Source: Chitinophagales bacterium
GTDB lineage: Bacteria > Bacteroidota > Bacteroidia > Chitinophagales > UBA10324
Direction of reading: 5' to 3'
Assembly (NCBI GenBank): GCA_025057275.1
Contig: JANWXQ010000094.1
Coordinates: 19,834-83,833, forward strand
Length of the DNA stretch: 64,000 nt
Made by a program: the position numbers and the translations under genes. The notes beneath the pieces were generated by a model. It made no database searches. It was given only the letters and a program-made list of their open reading frames with translations, and had not been told where the DNA came from. How positions within the stretch are numbered: the first letter of the stretch is position 1; the number at the start of each line of letters is the position of its first letter. Of this stretch, positions 1 through 10,067 are shown piece by piece.

Positions 1-764
1 CCATGAATGCCATCATCAGCAGCGAAACCACTGACCTGGCGGTTTTGCGACGAAAACTGGCTGAAGTGCCTCCTATGGCCGGACTGGAATTATCCAGCCT
101 GGTCAGCACACCACAGTGCTATGAACAGGGCGATCCGGCATCTCCTTTCCGCATTGCTGCTCTGGACCTGGGCATCAAACGGCACATTTTGGACCAACTG
201 GTTCAGCGGGGCTGTTATGTTCGGGTGTTTCCAGCCCGCACTTCGCTGCAGGAAATGAAAGCCTGGCAACCACATGGTTTTTTCATTTCCAACGGTCCGG
301 GAGATCCCGCTGCCATGGATTATGCTATTCAAACCGTTGCGCAGATTCTGGATGAAAAGCTGCCGTTATTCGGCATTTGTCTGGGTCATCAGCTGCTGGC
401 TCTGGCCTCTGGCGTGCCCACTTTCAAAATGCATCATGGCCACCGCGGGCTGAATCATCCGGTGCGCAATACGTTAACCGGCCGATGTGAAATCACTTCT
501 CAGAATCACGGCTTTGCCGTGGATGCCGACGAGCTGCGGCGGCGAAACGACATGGTGGTTTCCCACATCAACCTTAACGATCTCAGTGTTGAAGGCATGT
601 GTCTGCTGCACCGTCCGGCATTCTCCGTTCAATATCATCCGGAATCCGCTCCCGGCCCGCACGACAGCCGCTACCTGTTCGACCAGTTCCTTAGCTTGTT
701 GCGTGGCGAACCGATGGAATGGGCACGCCGCGAACGCACCGTCGCCGTCAGTGCCGGATCGTGA
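1..764 (+). CDS. carA: Carbamoyl-phosphate synthase small subunit, 5'-truncated by the window edge
   Basis: This is the glutaminase subunit of carbamoyl-phosphate synthetase, which feeds ammonia from glutamine to CarB for pyrimidine and arginine synthesis. The visible 253 residues begin at the family's conserved Ala-Met-Asn-x-Ile stretch, so roughly 110-120 N-terminal residues lie upstream of the window. The first ATG at base 3 is therefore internal and not a start. The class I amidotransferase domain is complete: the nucleophile Cys sits in GICLGHQ (Cys codon at 378-380), a conserved SQNHGF segment follows, and the catalytic His-x-Glu appears in QYHPE. The stop is 28 bases before the convergent ispE end. 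carB is not in the window. Confidence 0.95.
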   Translation, partial: MNAIISSETTDLAVLRRKLAEVPPMAGLELSSLVSTPQCYEQGDPASPFRIAALDLGIKRHILDQLVQRGCYVRVFPARTSLQEMKAWQPHGFFISNGPGDPAAMDYAIQTVAQILDEKLPLFGICLGHQLLALASGVPTFKMHHGHRGLNHPVRNTLTGRCEITSQNHGFAVDADELRRRNDMVVSHINLNDLSVEGMCLLHRPAFSVQYHPESAPGPHDSRYLFDQFLSLLRGEPMEWARRERTVAVSAGS

Positions 765-791
765 TTGGTGCCTCCAGTTCAATGGCTTGGT

Positions 792-1622
792 TCAGGGAAC
801 AGGCCCAAGACTGCCCGTCCACCAGCGATGAACAAAAGGCAGCGCAGGCAACGATTCAGGCCGGTGCTCAAAAAGACCATACACAGCCGAGCCGCTTCCG
901 CTCAGCGAAGCGTAGACTGCTCCCGATTCATAGAGCGCCTGCTTTAGCGTGGACAGATGCGGAAATCGGGTAAAAACCACCGATTCAAAATCGTTGTAAA
1001 GGTGATGCCTCCATTCGCTTACCTGAAGCCGGATCAGTTCACTCAGCTTAGCTTCAGGATGGGTTGCCGCAGACTGCTGATCCCAAGCGGCATACGCCCA
1101 GGCGGTGGACACCTGAACATCCGGAACTGCGATGGTTAAAACGTATGCAGACAGGTCAAGAGCAAGGGGTTCCAGCACTTCACCTCTACCTGTAGCCAGC
1201 ACAGGCCGGCCTTTAAGAAAGAACGGACAATCGCTGCCTAACTGCTCGGCCCAATGAACCATCAATTCATCAGAAACACCATCAGGAAAGAGCGCCTGCA
1301 AAACCCGAAGTGTGGCAACGGCATCGGAAGAACCTCCTCCCAGTCCGGCACCGAGGGGAAGATTTTTTAATAGAAAAAGATGAACCGGCCGGCATCCGGT
1401 ATGCTGCTGAAACAGGCGCCAGGCTTTGACACATAAATTCTCTTCCGGAGGGCCACAGGGTTGTCCGTAGCTGCGAAAAGCAAATGCATCGGCTGTTACA
1501 GCTTCCACGGCATCAAACCAGGGCACCGGATAAAGCACGGTTTCCACGGCATGATAGCCGTCGGCGCGCAGCGCACCCACCCGAAGCCCCAGATTGATTT
1601 TAGCCGGTGCAAAAGCCAGCAC
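792..1622 (-). CDS. ispE: 4-diphosphocytidyl-2-C-methyl-D-erythritol kinase
   Basis: IspE is the ATP-dependent GHMP-family kinase of the non-mevalonate isoprenoid pathway and phosphorylates CDP-methylerythritol. The N-terminal substrate motif APAKINLGL and the glycine-rich ATP loop LPLGAGLGGGSSDA are both present. A GTG at 1622 gives 276 residues beginning V-LAFAPAKINL, the normal family length and N-terminus. An upstream ATG at 1697 would add 25 residues unlike any IspE I know, so I prefer 1622, though 1697 cannot be excluded. ispG, another enzyme of the pathway, lies at 20947, not in the same operon. The gene converges with carA and diverges from the PorV-like gene. Confidence 0.92.
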   Translation of the reverse strand: MLAFAPAKINLGLRVGALRADGYHAVETVLYPVPWFDAVEAVTADAFAFRSYGQPCGPPEENLCVKAWRLFQQHTGCRPVHLFLLKNLPLGAGLGGGSSDAVATLRVLQALFPDGVSDELMVHWAEQLGSDCPFFLKGRPVLATGRGEVLEPLALDLSAYVLTIAVPDVQVSTAWAYAAWDQQSAATHPEAKLSELIRLQVSEWRHHLYNDFESVVFTRFPHLSTLKQALYESGAVYASLSGSGSAVYGLFEHRPESLPALPFVHRWWTGSLGPVP

Positions 1623-1732
1623 GGCAGCTAATGTGCTAAAAAGCCATGAGCCGGAGAACAACAACCGATTTGCAGGTAGCTTCGTAATTTTACCCATAAC
1701 AATACGCTGACTGCAAAGGCGTTGTGCCTGTG

Positions 1733-2830
1733 ATGAATCGCTTAGCCCTTTTACTTGCTGCTGGTATGCTGGGATTCGTTCCGAAAGGGTATGGCCAATT
1801 TTACAAATACAGCAACGAATTCCTCGCCATAGGCGTAGGGGCCCGCGGTTTGGCGCTGGGAGGTGCCGTCACCAGCTCAAGCCACGACGTAACGGCTGCT
1901 TACTGGAATCCTGCGGGGCTTCCGTCCGGTCCTCCTAATCTGGACATTGGTCTGATGCATGCAGAATATTTTGCCGGCATTGCCAAATACGACTACGGTG
2001 CCGTTGCCTTGCCCATGCAGGAAGGGCTGCTGAACCGAAAGCTGGCTTTCTCGCTGATCCGCTTTGGCGTTGACGACATTCCCAACACCTTGTTCCTGAT
2101 TGAGCCGGACGGCAGCATCAACTACGACAACATTTCCAATTTCTCTGTTGCCGATTATGCGGCCCTGATCAGCTACGGACAGGAAACCGGCGTGGAAGGC
2201 CTTCAGGTAGGTGGAAGCTTGAAAATCATCCACCGCATTGCGGGAAGTTTTGCCTCCAGTTGGGGCCTGGGTGCAGACCTGGGCGTGCAATACCTCAAAA
2301 ACGGCTGGCAATTTGGGGCTATCGGTCGCGACATTACCACCACGTTCAACGCCTGGTCGTACCACTTCACCAGTGAAGAACAAATGGTGCTGGCTACGAC
2401 CAACAACCTGATTCCTGAAAATTCGATAGAGCTGACAGCGCCCCGGTTGGTAGCTGGAGCGTCGCGGGTCTTCACCTTCGGCCAGCAACAGACCTTCACG
2501 GTGATGCCGGCCTTGGATCTGGATGTTACGTTTGACGGGCGACGCAATACGCTGATACGCACAGGCCTCATCAGTATGGATCCCCGCCTTGGCGTAGAAG
2601 GCGGCTACAAGAAAACAATTTACCTGCGTGCCGGATTAAACAATTTTCAGCGCATCACGCAGCTGGACGGCAGCACCGACCTGACGGTTCAACCTTCGGC
2701 AGGCGTCGGACTCAGCATCAAAAGTGTCATCATTGACTATGCCCTGACCAACCTGGGCGACTTGTCCGGCTCCCTGTACTCGCACGTGTTCTCGCTTCGT
2801 CTGTCGCTGGGCGCTGCCAAAAAGTCTTAG
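1733..2830 (+). CDS. PorV-family type IX secretion outer-membrane protein (PorV2-like)
   Basis: This 365-residue protein has a signal peptide ending near GYGQ and then the PorV/PorQ signature: FLAIGVGARGLALGGA followed by AAYWNPAGL. Family members are outer-membrane beta-barrels; PorV shuttles T9SS cargo from the translocon to the PorU sortase. Its stop is two bases before the start of the PorU-like gene, which strongly implies co-transcription and joint function. I chose the ATG at 1733 because it directly precedes the hydrophobic signal segment; a GTG at 1724 would add three residues. The pairing resembles the annotated PorU2/PorV2 pairs of other Bacteroidota (from memory). Whether this is the main PorV or an auxiliary copy cannot be told from the window. 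Confidence 0.82.
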   Translation: MNRLALLLAAGMLGFVPKGYGQFYKYSNEFLAIGVGARGLALGGAVTSSSHDVTAAYWNPAGLPSGPPNLDIGLMHAEYFAGIAKYDYGAVALPMQEGLLNRKLAFSLIRFGVDDIPNTLFLIEPDGSINYDNISNFSVADYAALISYGQETGVEGLQVGGSLKIIHRIAGSFASSWGLGADLGVQYLKNGWQFGAIGRDITTTFNAWSYHFTSEEQMVLATTNNLIPENSIELTAPRLVAGASRVFTFGQQQTFTVMPALDLDVTFDGRRNTLIRTGLISMDPRLGVEGGYKKTIYLRAGLNNFQRITQLDGSTDLTVQPSAGVGLSIKSVIIDYALTNLGDLSGSLYSHVFSLRLSLGAAKKS

Positions 2831-2832
2831 GC

Positions 2833-5800
2833 ATGAAACACCTGCTACGCTTTGCCAGGGTATGGGTTTTTCTGTTACTGATTCCCTTGCAGCAGGCAAG
2901 CGCGCAGCTGTATGGCAACGAATGGATCAACTTCAGCCAGCAATATTTCAAGTTTCGCATCATCAACGACGGCGTTTACCGGCTGACGGGCAGCACCATG
3001 CAGCAGTTCAACGTACCGATCAGCAGCATTTTCGGAAGCAATGTGCGCATCTATCACAAAGGGGTGGAAATTCCCGTTTACGTTTCCACCAACGGCCCTT
3101 TGGGCATAAACGATTACATTGAGTTTTATGCCAAACGAAACGATGGCTGGTGGGATTCCACCTTGTATGCCGATCCGTTGTGGCAGGGCAACGACCGGCT
3201 CAGCATGTTTAACGACACCGGTTACTATTTTTTAACGTGGGCCGGCATTCCCTCCTCCAACCAGTTTGTTCAGGCTCCCAACACCATCGTCAATCCACCG
3301 GCTCCCGAGCCGTATTGCCTGTTTACTACTGCAACCGTTTATGGCAAAGAGAAAAGCAGCTTCAGTCAACTGGCACGCGGCCGATCCGCTTTGTATGGCT
3401 CGTTCGTTTTTGATTCCGACTTCAGCCCTACTGAAGGTTATTCCGATTATTTCACCAACAAGAACACCAAAAACTACCCCTTAGCCACTCCGCAGCTTTA
3501 CTACGAACCCGGTCTTACCGCCAGTCTGAGCATGCAGATCAACAGTCTGTGGGATGACCATCAGCTTATTATATCCGTAAACAACAACCAAATCTGGTCG
3601 GCTTCTTTTGCTGCCTATTCCGTGCTGCGGCTCAACTTTGCGCCGGATGCTGCCTGGCTGACATCGCCCACCACGACGGTTACCATTTCCAATGCTCATT
3701 CGACCAGCGCCAACGATCTGGTCTCCGTTTCATGGATCGAGCTTACCTACCCGCGCTATTTGGATTTTGAGCAGGCTTCCGTGGCGCAGTTTGCTTTGCC
3801 TCCGTCGGGCAATGCCCGTTATCTGCGCATTACCCATTTTGATCGCAAGAATACGATTCCCGTTCTCTACGATTATGCCACGCTTCAAAGGCTGGAAGCT
3901 GTTGTGCAAAGCGATACCCTTTTGTTTCTGCTGCCTCCGGCCGCCGCTTCGGTGCGGCAGCTGTTGCTGGTAGCTCAGGATACCGTTGCCACCATCCGCA
4001 AAGTGGACAGCCTCTTTTCCGTGCACTTCGTGGACTATTCCCTTCCGCAAAATCAGGGCGACTTCATCATCATCAGCCATCCGCTGATCATGAAAGACAG
4101 TTTGGGAAACAATCCGGTGGAGCAATACCGGTTGTGGAAGCAGCAGGAAGGGTATCAGGCCATTGTCGCCAACATCCTGGACCTCTACGATCAGTTTGCC
4201 TATGGAATCCGATTTCATCCTGCGGCAATCAACAAATTCGCGGAATATATCATTCATAAATGGCCTGATGCCAAACGGTATCTCTTTCTGATTGGCAAGG
4301 GCATTGAATACGGAAATTTTAATGATAAGCCGTTCCTGCGCTCCTATTGCCTGGTTCCCACCTTTGGTTTTCCCGGTTCCGACCAGCTGCTCACTGCGTT
4401 AGGGAAATCGCAGAAGCCGCTGATCCCCGTAGGTCGCATTGCCTGTCTGACAGCTGAAGAGGTCTATCCCTATCTGGAAAAGGCCAAGCAATACGTCAAT
4501 GCGCAGAAAAGTCCCTTTCAGACTATTGCCGACAAGGGATGGATGAAAAACGTCATGCATCTGGTGGGCGGAGCTTCCAGTTCCGATCAGGCCTACTTCC
4601 TGAGTTTGCTCAACAAGTACCGCGATGTGGTGGAAGACACGCTTTATGGCGCACAGGTGTACACCTTTGCCAAAACGAGCACCCAGCCCATTCAGCAGGC
4701 TACTTCCGAATTTCTGGATTCGCTCATTACAGCCGGCACCTCGCTGATTACCTTTTTCGGCCATTCCTCTGCCAACAGCTTCGACTTCAATCTGGACAAA
4801 CCGGAGAATTACCACAATGCCGGTAAGTATCCGCTCGTGCTGACCAACGGTTGCCTGATTGGCAACCTGTTCCAGCATTTTCACGGCATGGCCGACCAGT
4901 TCGTGCTCACCCCCCAGGCCGGTGCCATTGCCTTTCTGGGGCCTTCCATCTTTGCCATTGCCAGCAGCCTGGACCTGTACTCCACCCGCTTTTACCTCAA
5001 CCTCTCGCGCAATCACTACAACCAGCCCTTTGGCGACATCATTCAGGCCACCATCAACGATGTGATTACTACCTCCGGCAGCGACATGGATCGGGTGGTT
5101 GCCGAACAGATGCTCTTTTCAGGCGATCCCTCTCTGCAGTTTAACGTATATGAAAAACCCGACTATGTGCTGGAAACCCAGAATGTGCGCTTCCTGCCCC
5201 AGATGGTTACGGCCGGTACCGATTCTTTTTACCTGGAACTGATCGCCTACAACATCGGAAAAGCCACCGACGACAGCATTTACGTGGACGTCGTCCGCAC
5301 CCTGCCCGACCTTACCGAACAGGTGCTTCATCACCGGCGCATCAAAGCGCCGTACTTCCACGACACCATCCGGCTGGTCGTTCGCAATGAAGGATTAAAA
5401 TCTTATGGATTAAACAAATTCTATCTGAAACTGGATGCCGGTGAATACGGTTCCGCCAATGGTGATGTGGAGGAATTGAGCGAAATGAACAATGAACTGA
5501 CCATAAATCTGTTCATTGATTCCGATGACATCCTTCCCGTGTACCCACCCCCCTATTCCATCATTTCCGAACCGAACATCACCCTGAAAGCGAGTACGAT
5601 CAATCCGTTTGCGCCCGAACGGCAGTACGTCATTCAGCTGGATACGACCGACCTGTTTAATAGCCCCTTGCTGCAAACCTACAAGGTGAAGCAAAAAGGC
5701 GGTGTGATCAAGTGGGCTCCTTCCATGAATTGGATGGACAGCACCGTTTACTACTGGCGCACCAGCGTGGATTCTTCGTTCAGCAGCGACCCGGTCTGGC

Positions 5801-7839
5801 ATCATACTTCTTTTGTGTTCATCAAAGGCTCGCCGCCCGGCTGGAATCAGTCGCATTATTATCAGCACCTGAGCACGGTAACCAATCCGCTGGGCAACAT
5901 CGTGCTGGGCAACGATCGCTTGTTCTCCTTTGTAAACGACATCAAATCCATCGGCATTTACACGGGCTTCACCTGGGGTTCATTCCCCGGCCCCCTGTCG
6001 TCCGACGATCCGGGCATCTACCTCAACGGCGTGCGCGTAGGCACCTGGACGTGCAGCAATGCCAACGTCATCATTGCCGTTATTGACAGTTCCACCGGCA
6101 GTTTCTGGATGAACCCGTACGGAGGCCTCTACGGCAGCATTCAGTGTAAGCTTACGCCGCGCATCATGTTCAGCTACAACACCAGTCAGCCCATTAACGA
6201 CAAGATGATCAGTTTTCTGCTGGACACCATCCCCGACGGAAACTACATCCTGTTCATGACGGTCAACGATGCAAAAATTTACAACTGGGATAGCGTGCAA
6301 ATAGATGCCTTTCATCAGTTGGGATTGACCCAGGTGGATGACATCAAGCAGCCGGCTCCCTATGCGTTCTTCCTGAAAAAGAACAGTTCGTCATATCCGA
6401 TTTATGAAATCGCAGGAGATACGTTTACGGATATCATCGACACAACCTTCCAGATTGTAGGCAAATGGACGACCGGTTTTGTGGAATCTCCCCTGATCGG
6501 GCCTGCCCGCTATTGGACCCATGTTTTCTGGAAGGCCTGGCAAAGGGAACCCGGCAACGATGCATACCGCTTTGAGGTATATGGCGTTAAAAACGACGGA
6601 AGCGAACACCTGCTGCTTCCCTCCCTTACGGTCAGCGACACAACTCTGCAATGGATTGATGCCAACGTCTATCCTTACCTCCGACTGCGTTTGCATTCCA
6701 CCGATACCACCTTCCGCACTCCGGTGCAATTGGACTATTGGCGTGTGCACTATCAACCCGTTCCTGAAGCGGCCCTGAATCCTGCCCTGCACTTTTCCAT
6801 GGCCGATTCAGTCAATCAGTTGCTGCCCCTGCAGTTTGCCTGTGCCGTGGAAAACCTGACTCCCTGGCCGATGGACAGCCTGCTGATGAAGTATGTCGTT
6901 ACCGATGCCGTGAACGGTTCGCACGTTCATTACCGCCGGTATGCACCGCTGCAGGGCTTTGACACATTGGTGGTTCGCTACACCTTCGCTACGGATTGCG
7001 CCTGCCTGGAAGGCCTGAACAGCCTTTTCATTGAAGCTAACCCCGACAACGATCAGCCCGAACAGACGCATTTCAACAACATCGGCGTCCTGAACTTTTA
7101 TGTCCGCGGCGACAACCTCAACCCCCTGCTGGACGTCACCTTCGACGGCATCCGAATTATGGATGGCGACCTGGTTTCGGCCAAACCCGAAATAGAAATC
7201 ATGCTCAGGGATGAAAATCCGTATGTGCCGCTGAACGACACCTCCGCCTTTGACATCTACTTCATTTACCCCGATGGTTCACGCCGCAACGTCGTCTTTG
7301 ACCAGGTAACTTCCTTCTTCTTCCCGGCCGATAGCATGCAACTGAAAAAGAACAACACAGCCCGCGCCCTCCTGCGTCGCGAATTCACCCAGGACGGCAC
7401 CTACCAGCTCGTGGTTCAGGGCTACGACCGTGCCGGCAATGCCAGCGGCAACTATGCTTACCGCATCCGTTTCCGCGTGATCAATAAGCCTATGATCTCC
7501 AATGTGCTGAACTATCCCAATCCGTTTTCTACCTCTACGCGCTTTGTGTTTACCCTCACCGGATCGCAGACGCCCGAACAGATGAAAATCACGGTCTTTA
7601 CTGTCAGCGGCAAAGTCGTTCGCGAAATTTTCCTCAGCGAACTGGGTAACCTGCGCATCGGAAACAACATCACTGATTTCAATTGGGACGGAACCGATCA
7701 GTTCGGCGATCGTCTTGCTCCCGGAGTGTATTTCTACAAAGTGGAAGCCCGCCTCAACGGCCGGCCCATGGATCATTACGATAACGGCACCGACCAATAC
7801 TTCCGCAACGGCATCGGCAAAATGTATCTGATGCGCTGA
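2833..7839 (+). CDS. PorU-like gingipain-family (C25) type IX secretion sortase with own sorting domain
   Basis: This is a secreted cysteine peptidase of family C25, the family of gingipains and of PorU, the T9SS sortase that cuts C-terminal signals from cargo and attaches it to lipopolysaccharide. It has 1668 residues, longer than Porphyromonas PorU (about 1160). A signal peptide (1-24, ending ASAQ) is followed by a beta-rich N-terminal region, then the C25 domain with His644 in FFGHSS and Cys674 in TNGCLIG matching the catalytic dyad. Beta-sandwich modules and a T9SS C-terminal domain follow from about 1557 (NYPNPF ... GVYFYKVEA). The PorV-like gene lies two bases upstream. Active-site residues look intact, so it should be catalytic. 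An alternative is a C25 peptidase that is itself only cargo. Confidence 0.8.
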   Translation: MKHLLRFARVWVFLLLIPLQQASAQLYGNEWINFSQQYFKFRIINDGVYRLTGSTMQQFNVPISSIFGSNVRIYHKGVEIPVYVSTNGPLGINDYIEFYAKRNDGWWDSTLYADPLWQGNDRLSMFNDTGYYFLTWAGIPSSNQFVQAPNTIVNPPAPEPYCLFTTATVYGKEKSSFSQLARGRSALYGSFVFDSDFSPTEGYSDYFTNKNTKNYPLATPQLYYEPGLTASLSMQINSLWDDHQLIISVNNNQIWSASFAAYSVLRLNFAPDAAWLTSPTTTVTISNAHSTSANDLVSVSWIELTYPRYLDFEQASVAQFALPPSGNARYLRITHFDRKNTIPVLYDYATLQRLEAVVQSDTLLFLLPPAAASVRQLLLVAQDTVATIRKVDSLFSVHFVDYSLPQNQGDFIIISHPLIMKDSLGNNPVEQYRLWKQQEGYQAIVANILDLYDQFAYGIRFHPAAINKFAEYIIHKWPDAKRYLFLIGKGIEYGNFNDKPFLRSYCLVPTFGFPGSDQLLTALGKSQKPLIPVGRIACLTAEEVYPYLEKAKQYVNAQKSPFQTIADKGWMKNVMHLVGGASSSDQAYFLSLLNKYRDVVEDTLYGAQVYTFAKTSTQPIQQATSEFLDSLITAGTSLITFFGHSSANSFDFNLDKPENYHNAGKYPLVLTNGCLIGNLFQHFHGMADQFVLTPQAGAIAFLGPSIFAIASSLDLYSTRFYLNLSRNHYNQPFGDIIQATINDVITTSGSDMDRVVAEQMLFSGDPSLQFNVYEKPDYVLETQNVRFLPQMVTAGTDSFYLELIAYNIGKATDDSIYVDVVRTLPDLTEQVLHHRRIKAPYFHDTIRLVVRNEGLKSYGLNKFYLKLDAGEYGSANGDVEELSEMNNELTINLFIDSDDILPVYPPPYSIISEPNITLKASTINPFAPERQYVIQLDTTDLFNSPLLQTYKVKQKGGVIKWAPSMNWMDSTVYYWRTSVDSSFSSDPVWHHTSFVFIKGSPPGWNQSHYYQHLSTVTNPLGNIVLGNDRLFSFVNDIKSIGIYTGFTWGSFPGPLSSDDPGIYLNGVRVGTWTCSNANVIIAVIDSSTGSFWMNPYGGLYGSIQCKLTPRIMFSYNTSQPINDKMISFLLDTIPDGNYILFMTVNDAKIYNWDSVQIDAFHQLGLTQVDDIKQPAPYAFFLKKNSSSYPIYEIAGDTFTDIIDTTFQIVGKWTTGFVESPLIGPARYWTHVFWKAWQREPGNDAYRFEVYGVKNDGSEHLLLPSLTVSDTTLQWIDANVYPYLRLRLHSTDTTFRTPVQLDYWRVHYQPVPEAALNPALHFSMADSVNQLLPLQFACAVENLTPWPMDSLLMKYVVTDAVNGSHVHYRRYAPLQGFDTLVVRYTFATDCACLEGLNSLFIEANPDNDQPEQTHFNNIGVLNFYVRGDNLNPLLDVTFDGIRIMDGDLVSAKPEIEIMLRDENPYVPLNDTSAFDIYFIYPDGSRRNVVFDQVTSFFFPADSMQLKKNNTARALLRREFTQDGTYQLVVQGYDRAGNASGNYAYRIRFRVINKPMISNVLNYPNPFSTSTRFVFTLTGSQTPEQMKITVFTVSGKVVREIFLSELGNLRIGNNITDFNWDGTDQFGDRLAPGVYFYKVEARLNGRPMDHYDNGTDQYFRNGIGKMYLMR

Positions 7840-7876
7840 CCGTCGTTTGACGGCTGCATCGGAACTTTGCTCCTTC

Positions 7877-9727
7877 ATGGCAAAAATCCCTATTGACCTG
7901 CGCAACGCCACCTTGGCGCAGCAGGATGTTATTGTGGGCATTGACCTGGGAACCACCCATTCCCTGATTGCCTACATGGATCCGGCCACCCGACGCCCCG
8001 TATGCCTTTCCGAAGCCGGCCAGCGCACCCTGGTTCCTTCCATCGTTTATTTCCACTCCGATGGCAGCATTCTGGTGGGCGACGCTGCACGAAGTCATCT
8101 GGCCACCGAGCCCGAACAGACCATTTATTCCGTCAAGCGTCTGATGGGGAAATCCTTTAATGAAATGTTGCCGCTGCAGCAATACTTCGGCTACCGGCTT
8201 GCCCATCAGGAAGGCAACGAACTGGTGCGCATCCGGGTGGGCGATCGGCATTATACCCCCATTGAACTTTCTGCCCTGATTCTGCAGGAACTCAAGGCCA
8301 GGGCCGAACGCCTACTGAACCGACCCGTGCGTAAAGCCGTTATCACCGTTCCCGCCTATTTCAACGATGCGCAACGGCAGGCCACCCGCGATGCTGGAAG
8401 GCTGGCCGGCCTGGATGTGTTGCGCATCATCAACGAACCCACATCGGCTGCTCTGGCCTACGGCCTGGACCGCAAACCCGAAGACGAGCTCATCGCCGTT
8501 TACGATCTGGGCGGAGGCACTTTTGACATCAGCCTGCTGCGCATCGGCAAAGGCATTTTTGAAGTGCTGGCCACCCACGGCGACACTTTCCTGGGTGGCG
8601 ACGATTTTGACCGTGCCGTGGTGGACCTTTGGCTGCAACGCCATCGACAGCAGGAACGCATTCGTTCCGACCGCAGCCTGATGCAATCTTTAAGGCTCAA
8701 GGCAGAAGAAGCAAAAATTCACCTGACCCAGCACGACCGCTACGAAGGTCGCTTTGAAGACCTTTCGCTGCACATCAGCAGGGAGGAGCTGGAACAACAG
8801 ACCCGTCCGCTCATTGATCGAACGCTGGCCAGCGTGCAGCAGGCCCTGCGCGATGCCGGCCTCAAACCGCAGGACATTCACCATGTGGTGCTCGTAGGTG
8901 GCGCTACCCGCATGCCTGCCGTCAAGGCTGCCGTGGCTGCTTTCTTCAACCGAAAGCCCTATGACGAACTCAACCCCGATGAAGTGGTTGCTCTGGGCGC
9001 TGCCATTCAGGCCGATGTGCTGGCCGGAAATCAGAAAGAAGTGCTGCTGCTGGATGTTACCCCGCTATCGCTGGGCATAGAAACCCTTGGCGGCCTGATG
9101 GATGTCCTCATTCCGCGCAACAGCCGCATCCCGACAGCCGCATCCCGCCTGTATACCACTTCGCGCGATGGCCAGACACAGCTTCGCATTTCCGTTTTTC
9201 AGGGCGAACGCGACCTGGTTAAGGACAACCGCAAACTGGCCGAGTTTATCCTTAGCAACATTCCTGCTATGCCTGCCGGACTACCTAAGGTGGAAATTAC
9301 CTTCACCCTGAATGCCGACGGCATCCTGCAGGTGCGCGCCCGCGAATTGCGCAGCAACACCGAGCAAAGCATTGAGGTCAAGCCGCAGTATGGACTCACC
9401 GATCAGCAGATCGAACAAATGCTGGCCGACTCCCTGATGCATGCCCGCGAAGACATGGCGCAACGAACCCTGCTGGAAGCAGCTACCGAAGCCCGTCAAC
9501 TGGTGGCTGCCACTGAAAAATTTATCAAGGCAGCAGCAACCCTGCTTTCCGAACAGGAAAAAGATTCTCTGATCAGCCTGAACAACCAACTGGCCGAAGC
9601 TGCCAACAGCGGCGATGCCGACCGCATCCGTACCCTCATGCATCAGCTCAATGAATATGCCGCCCCTTATGCCGAAAAACTCATGAACCAGACGCTGAAA
9701 GCAGCACTGGAAACCAAAAAAATTTAG
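7877..9727 (+). CDS. hscA: Hsp70-family chaperone, HscA-like (Fe-S cluster assembly)
   Basis: This is a 616-residue Hsp70 homologue. The ATPase domain shows phosphate-1 IDLGTTHS (22-27), phosphate-2 DLGGGTFD and adenosine motif GGATRMP. The substrate-binding domain has an NRKLAEF...PAMPAGLPKVE segment typical of HscA, and the C-terminal lid is shorter and lacks the acidic glycine-rich DnaK tail. HscA with HscB releases Fe-S clusters from the IscU scaffold. No hscB or isc genes are adjacent, so the assignment over DnaK rests on sequence features alone. The ATG at 7877 fits the conserved N-terminus; a GAACTTTG sequence ending 7 bases before it resembles a degenerate Bacteroidota -7 box. Confidence 0.8.
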   Translation: MAKIPIDLRNATLAQQDVIVGIDLGTTHSLIAYMDPATRRPVCLSEAGQRTLVPSIVYFHSDGSILVGDAARSHLATEPEQTIYSVKRLMGKSFNEMLPLQQYFGYRLAHQEGNELVRIRVGDRHYTPIELSALILQELKARAERLLNRPVRKAVITVPAYFNDAQRQATRDAGRLAGLDVLRIINEPTSAALAYGLDRKPEDELIAVYDLGGGTFDISLLRIGKGIFEVLATHGDTFLGGDDFDRAVVDLWLQRHRQQERIRSDRSLMQSLRLKAEEAKIHLTQHDRYEGRFEDLSLHISREELEQQTRPLIDRTLASVQQALRDAGLKPQDIHHVVLVGGATRMPAVKAAVAAFFNRKPYDELNPDEVVALGAAIQADVLAGNQKEVLLLDVTPLSLGIETLGGLMDVLIPRNSRIPTAASRLYTTSRDGQTQLRISVFQGERDLVKDNRKLAEFILSNIPAMPAGLPKVEITFTLNADGILQVRARELRSNTEQSIEVKPQYGLTDQQIEQMLADSLMHAREDMAQRTLLEAATEARQLVAATEKFIKAAATLLSEQEKDSLISLNNQLAEAANSGDADRIRTLMHQLNEYAAPYAEKLMNQTLKAALETKKI

Positions 9728-9778
9728 TGAGGTGTTGACGGCAGCATTTGCCTATCTTTTGCCAAACAACCAGCCGCC

Positions 9779-10063
9779 ATGCGCCTGAATTACCTTTTCA
9801 CCATAATATTTCTCTTGTTGGCCCTCATTTTCGCCATTCAAAACACCGACGTCATTTCCCTGCATTTTCTGATTTGGCAGTTCAGTGGTTCGCAGGCCCT
9901 TATCGTGGTGTTGATCTTTTTACTGGGTTACGTGTCAGGTTGGCTGTTGCAATGGCCGCGCATCTGGCGGCGCAATTCTGAAATTCGAAACCTCCGCAAA
10001 ACCCAATCCTCTACGCTCGAATCGGCGCCTTCGGAATCTTCCGCCGAAAATCCAAAATCGTAA
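9779..10063 (+). CDS. LapA-like (DUF1049) small inner-membrane protein
   Basis: A 94-residue protein with two membrane segments: residues about 5-22 contain the family motif FAIQNTD, and about 38-57 form the second helix. A basic cytoplasmic turn and a polar tail rich in Ser and Glu follow. The layout and the AIQN motif match the lipopolysaccharide-assembly protein A / DUF1049 family, small membrane proteins with a coiled-coil tail; in Escherichia coli LapA works with LapB in controlling LPS synthesis. No lapB is visible here. A TATCTTTTG element (9753-9761), one T longer than the -7 consensus, lies 17 bases upstream. The 3' end is five bases from the convergent stress-protein gene. Confidence 0.7.
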   Translation: MRLNYLFTIIFLLLALIFAIQNTDVISLHFLIWQFSGSQALIVVLIFLLGYVSGWLLQWPRIWRRNSEIRNLRKTQSSTLESAPSESSAENPKS

Positions 10064-10067
10064 CTGC

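Noticed and set aside
7840..7853. Small hairpin CCGTC-GTTT-GACGG after the PorU-like gene, considered as a terminator
   Set aside because: Only five base pairs and no T-tract; it lies directly upstream of the hscA promoter-like box.
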